DNA from: Actinoallomurus liliacearum | GTDB lineage: Bacteria; Actinomycetota; Actinomycetes; Streptosporangiales; Streptosporangiaceae | Assembly (NCBI RefSeq): GCF_039542035.1 | Contig: NZ_BAABHJ010000033.1 | Span: 1 to 7,257 of the forward strand | Length of the DNA stretch: 7,257 bases | Reading direction: 5' to 3' | Shown: positions 5,442 to 7,257 of the stretch, piece by piece | Layout of the letters: every line of letters starts with the position of its first letter | Numbering within the stretch: the stretch's first letter is position 1 | The notes under the pieces: model-generated | Told to the model about the DNA's origin: nothing | The model's input: the letters and a program-made list of their open reading frames with translations, nothing else | The model's database searches: none | Position numbers and translations under genes: made by a program

Positions 5442-6830
5442 ATGCGGCTTCACACTCTCCTCGGACGTCGCGCCACCGCCACGCTGACCGCCCTCGGCCT
5501 GGCCGGCGCCACCACCGTGACGGCCGGCGTCCTCACGGGCGACCCGGCCCAGGCCGCCTCGAGCCTCCGGCTGCAGTACCGGACCACCGAGACCGGAGCC
5601 ACCGCCGGGGACATCGAGCCCTGGTTCCAGGTCGTCAACACCGGCTCGTCGCCCGCGTCGCTGTCCGGCGTCGCGATCCGCTACTACTTCTCCGCCGACA
5701 CCACCGTCCCGTACGTCTTCACCTGTGAATGGGCGGCGATCGGCTGCTCCAAGCTGTCCGGCACGGTCGGCGCGCTGAGCGGCGGCCCGGCGACGGCCGA
5801 CCACTACCTGGAGGTGACCTTCGGATCGGGCGCCGGCTCGCTGGCACCCGGGGCGTCGACCGGCGACCTTCAGTTGCGGCTGAACCGGCAGGACTGGCAG
5901 CAGGTGAACCAGGCCAACGACTACTCGTTCAAGAACCAGACCTCCTACGGCGCGTCCGACACCGTGACCCTGTCGGTGAACGGGACCGTCGTTTCCGGGA
6001 ACGACCCGGGCGGGACCTCCACGCCTCCTCCGACGTCACCCCCGCCGAGCGGCAGCGGCGTTCTGTTCGACGACTTCCACTACACCGGCCCGACCGACCC
6101 GAACCTCGGCGCCCACGGCTGGTCGATCCGTACGGGCGGGGGCGGCCCGGGCATCCAGGGCACCTGGTCGGCGAACGCCTTCAGCTTCCCTTCGGACTCC
6201 ACCGCCCAGGGCGGCAAGGTCATGAACCTGGCGGCGACCACCGACGGCACGACCGGCGGAACGACGCAGGCCGAGATCGACACCGTCCAGCGCAAGTTCT
6301 TCGAGGGCACGTACGCCGCACGCGTCTACTTCAACGACGCCCCGACCACCGGGCAGAACGGCGACCACGTCAACGAGACCTTCTACACGATCACGCCGGA
6401 CGATTCCCTCTACAGCGAGCTCGACAATGAGTACCTGCCGAACGGCGGCTGGGGCGCTCCCGGCCCGACGCTCTACACGACCACCTGGTACAGCGCCGAC
6501 GCCATGGACCGCCAGACGCACAACGTGATCTCCAGCCTGCAGGGCTGGCACACGCTGCAGATGACGGTGGCGAGCGGAACCGTGACGTACTACGTCGACG
6601 GGAACGTCTACTTCTCCACCACGGGCAAGTACTACCCGCGAGAGAAGATGACCATCGACTTCAACGAGTGGTTCATCGACCTGCCGTTCACCGGGGCCCG
6701 TACCTGGAACGAGAAGGTCAACTGGGTCTACTACAACGCCTCCGGAGCGCTGACGCCGACGCAGGTCACGACCGCCGTGAACGGCTACTACAGCGCGGGC
6801 ACGCACTTCACCGACACCGTCCCGAACTGA
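5442..6830 (+). CDS. Secreted CBM3 plus GH16-like glycoside hydrolase
   Basis: This is an exported polysaccharide-degrading enzyme of 462 residues. A Sec signal peptide covers about 1-38, with cleavage near AQA. Residues 41-181 form a family 3 carbohydrate-binding module: LRLQYRT near the start, the FTCEWAAIGCSK segment with two cysteines (C95, C102), GSGAGSLAPGASTGDLQLR, and a closing VTLSVNG. A Pro/Thr/Ser linker (about 187-206) leads to a beta-sandwich catalytic domain (207-462). Its ELDNE motif gives E326, D328 and E330, the ExDxE nucleophile, Asp and acid/base arrangement of GH16-type enzymes. WHTLQMTVASGTVTYYVDG (369-387) is the usual GH16 strand pair. CBM3 modules normally bind crystalline cellulose and some bind chitin. 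The GH16 substrate could be a beta-glucan, xyloglucan or a chitin-glucan, and cannot be set from sequence. The ATG at 5442 follows AAGGAG by 4 bases; the upstream in-frame ATG at 5325 lacks a signal peptide. It diverges from the importer operon. Confidence 0.88.
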   Translation: MRLHTLLGRRATATLTALGLAGATTVTAGVLTGDPAQAASSLRLQYRTTETGATAGDIEPWFQVVNTGSSPASLSGVAIRYYFSADTTVPYVFTCEWAAIGCSKLSGTVGALSGGPATADHYLEVTFGSGAGSLAPGASTGDLQLRLNRQDWQQVNQANDYSFKNQTSYGASDTVTLSVNGTVVSGNDPGGTSTPPPTSPPPSGSGVLFDDFHYTGPTDPNLGAHGWSIRTGGGGPGIQGTWSANAFSFPSDSTAQGGKVMNLAATTDGTTGGTTQAEIDTVQRKFFEGTYAARVYFNDAPTTGQNGDHVNETFYTITPDDSLYSELDNEYLPNGGWGAPGPTLYTTTWYSADAMDRQTHNVISSLQGWHTLQMTVASGTVTYYVDGNVYFSTTGKYYPREKMTIDFNEWFIDLPFTGARTWNEKVNWVYYNASGALTPTQVTTAVNGYYSAGTHFTDTVPN

Positions 6831-6839
6831 CGACCGACC

Positions 6840-6876
6840 GACCCGGGCCGGACGAGACCTTTCTACGGCCCGGGTC
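6840..6876 (+). terminator. Hairpin terminator after the hydrolase gene
   Basis: An 11-bp perfect stem (GACCCGGGCCG at 6840-6850 pairing with 6866-6876) encloses a 15-base loop. It starts 10 bases after the hydrolase stop codon. There is no T-run after it, which is common for actinobacterial terminators. It lies only 20 bases before the next gene's start, so read-through would be the simplest way for the right gntR to be transcribed. Confidence 0.75.
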
Positions 6877-6883
6877 CGTGTTG

Positions 6884-6896
6884 AGACCATTGGAGC
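6884..6896. promoter_or_regulatory. Degenerate operator-like site 3 at the right gntR start
   Basis: AGACCATTGGAGC keeps nine consecutive positions of the TGACC-RTT-GGTCA motif, including the core ACCATTGG shared exactly with site 1. The right arm is lost. It abuts the GTG start codon at 6897 and includes the only GGAG there. It could be an autoregulatory half-site, or a chance match. Confidence 0.28.
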
Positions 6897-7257
6897 GTGA
6901 CCAGGACCGAGCCGAGTTCGCCCCGTACGCCCTCGACCCCCAAGCGTGACCGGGTACGCCGCCACATCCTCGACTTCGTCGAGAAGGCGGGGCCGGGTAC
7001 GAGCCTGCCGTCCGAACGCGATCTGGCGCAGGAGCTGGGAGTGTCCCGCCCGACCATCCGCGCGGCCATCGACGAACTCGTACGCTCAGGCCACCTGGTC
7101 CGCCGGCACGGACGCGGAACGTTCACGAGCCCACAGAAGATCACGCAGGAGCTCTCGGGCAGCACCGGCCTGGCGGTCCCTCCCGCCGAGGGCACGTGGA
7201 TCAGCCGGGTGGTGGCTTTCGTGGTGGCGCCGGTCGGCTGGTCGCGCGCGGCCCGGT
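6897..7257 (+). CDS. GntR-family transcriptional regulator, C-terminus cut by right window edge
   Basis: This second GntR-type regulator, here called gntR-right, has 120 codons visible. An in-frame stop at 6882-6884 and the lack of other start codons leave GTG at 6897 as the only start. It has a poorly placed ribosome site, GGAG just one base upstream. The N-terminal tail is short (15 residues) compared with 47 in gntR-left. Residues 16-79 form the winged helix, with LPSERDLAQELGVSRPT (37-53) and RRHGRGTF (69-76). WISRVVAFVVAPVGW (101-115) opens the same effector domain as in gntR-left. Residues 16-61 are identical between the two proteins, so their DNA targets should be shared. A divergent linker (about 62-99) separates the identical parts. 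It follows the hydrolase gene on the same strand across a strong hairpin. It may be a sensor paralogue of gntR-left, or the product of a recent inverted duplication. Confidence 0.88.
   Translation, partial: MTRTEPSSPRTPSTPKRDRVRRHILDFVEKAGPGTSLPSERDLAQELGVSRPTIRAAIDELVRSGHLVRRHGRGTFTSPQKITQELSGSTGLAVPPAEGTWISRVVAFVVAPVGWSRAAR
6940..7079. repeat. Internal inverted repeat over the DNA-binding domain, right copy
   Basis: This is the partner of 185-324, 139 of 140 bases identical in inverted orientation. It covers codons 16-61 of gntR-right. The longest perfect run is 99 bases (6981-7079 against 185-283). Confidence 0.95.
7197..7257. repeat. Terminal inverted repeat, right copy (61 bp, perfect)
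   Basis: This is the exact reverse complement of bases 1-61. It codes for the start of the effector domain in gntR-right and stops at the window edge. Confidence 0.97.

Noticed and set aside
6036..6965. A 309-codon minus-strand frame opposite the hydrolase and the gntR-right start
   Set aside because: It is antisense to the GH16 domain and crosses the terminator; its composition is typical of a shadow frame.

Overview
The window is high-GC DNA with 4-bp gene overlaps, GTG starts and GC-rich terminators without a T-run. This points to an Actinomycetota genome, probably a mycelial soil type such as Streptosporangiales or Streptomycetales. The taxon is inferred from composition and protein style only. 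No rRNA, tRNA, CRISPR array or transposase was seen.

Layout. A leftward operon reads from about 5074 down to the left edge. It encodes a DasA-like sugar-binding lipoprotein, two MalF/MalG-type permeases, a cytoplasmic GH20 beta-N-acetylhexosaminidase and a GntR-family regulator cut by the window edge. Three of the four junctions overlap by 4-7 bp and the fourth is a 21-bp gap, so the five genes look like one transcript. No ATPase is encoded, as in Streptomyces das loci that borrow a shared ATPase. A 367-bp divergent intergenic region (5075-5441) separates this operon from a rightward gene. That gene encodes a secreted CBM3 plus GH16-like glycoside hydrolase and ends at a strong hairpin terminator. 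A second GntR-family gene begins 20 bp after the hairpin and runs off the right edge.

How it fits together. The secreted enzyme would attack a wall polysaccharide outside the cell. The binding protein and permeases would import oligosaccharides, most likely chitobiose or related GlcNAc oligomers. The GH20 enzyme would release GlcNAc inside, and the GntR proteins would control the set. The substrate is inferred from family resemblance.

The most unusual points are these. (1) The two GntR genes form an inverted pair bracketing the cluster. They share a 140-bp block over the DNA-binding domain with a single silent difference and a second perfect 61-bp block at the window ends, while the sequence between the blocks has diverged. 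This pattern suggests gene conversion. (2) A 13-bp dyad, TGACC-RTT-GGTCA on the + strand, occurs in full or near-full form twice in the divergent region, once inside a promoter spacer. A degenerate copy sits at the start codon of the right gntR. (3) The first 61 bases are the exact reverse complement of the last 61, so the window is probably a whole contig that ends in an unresolved repeat.
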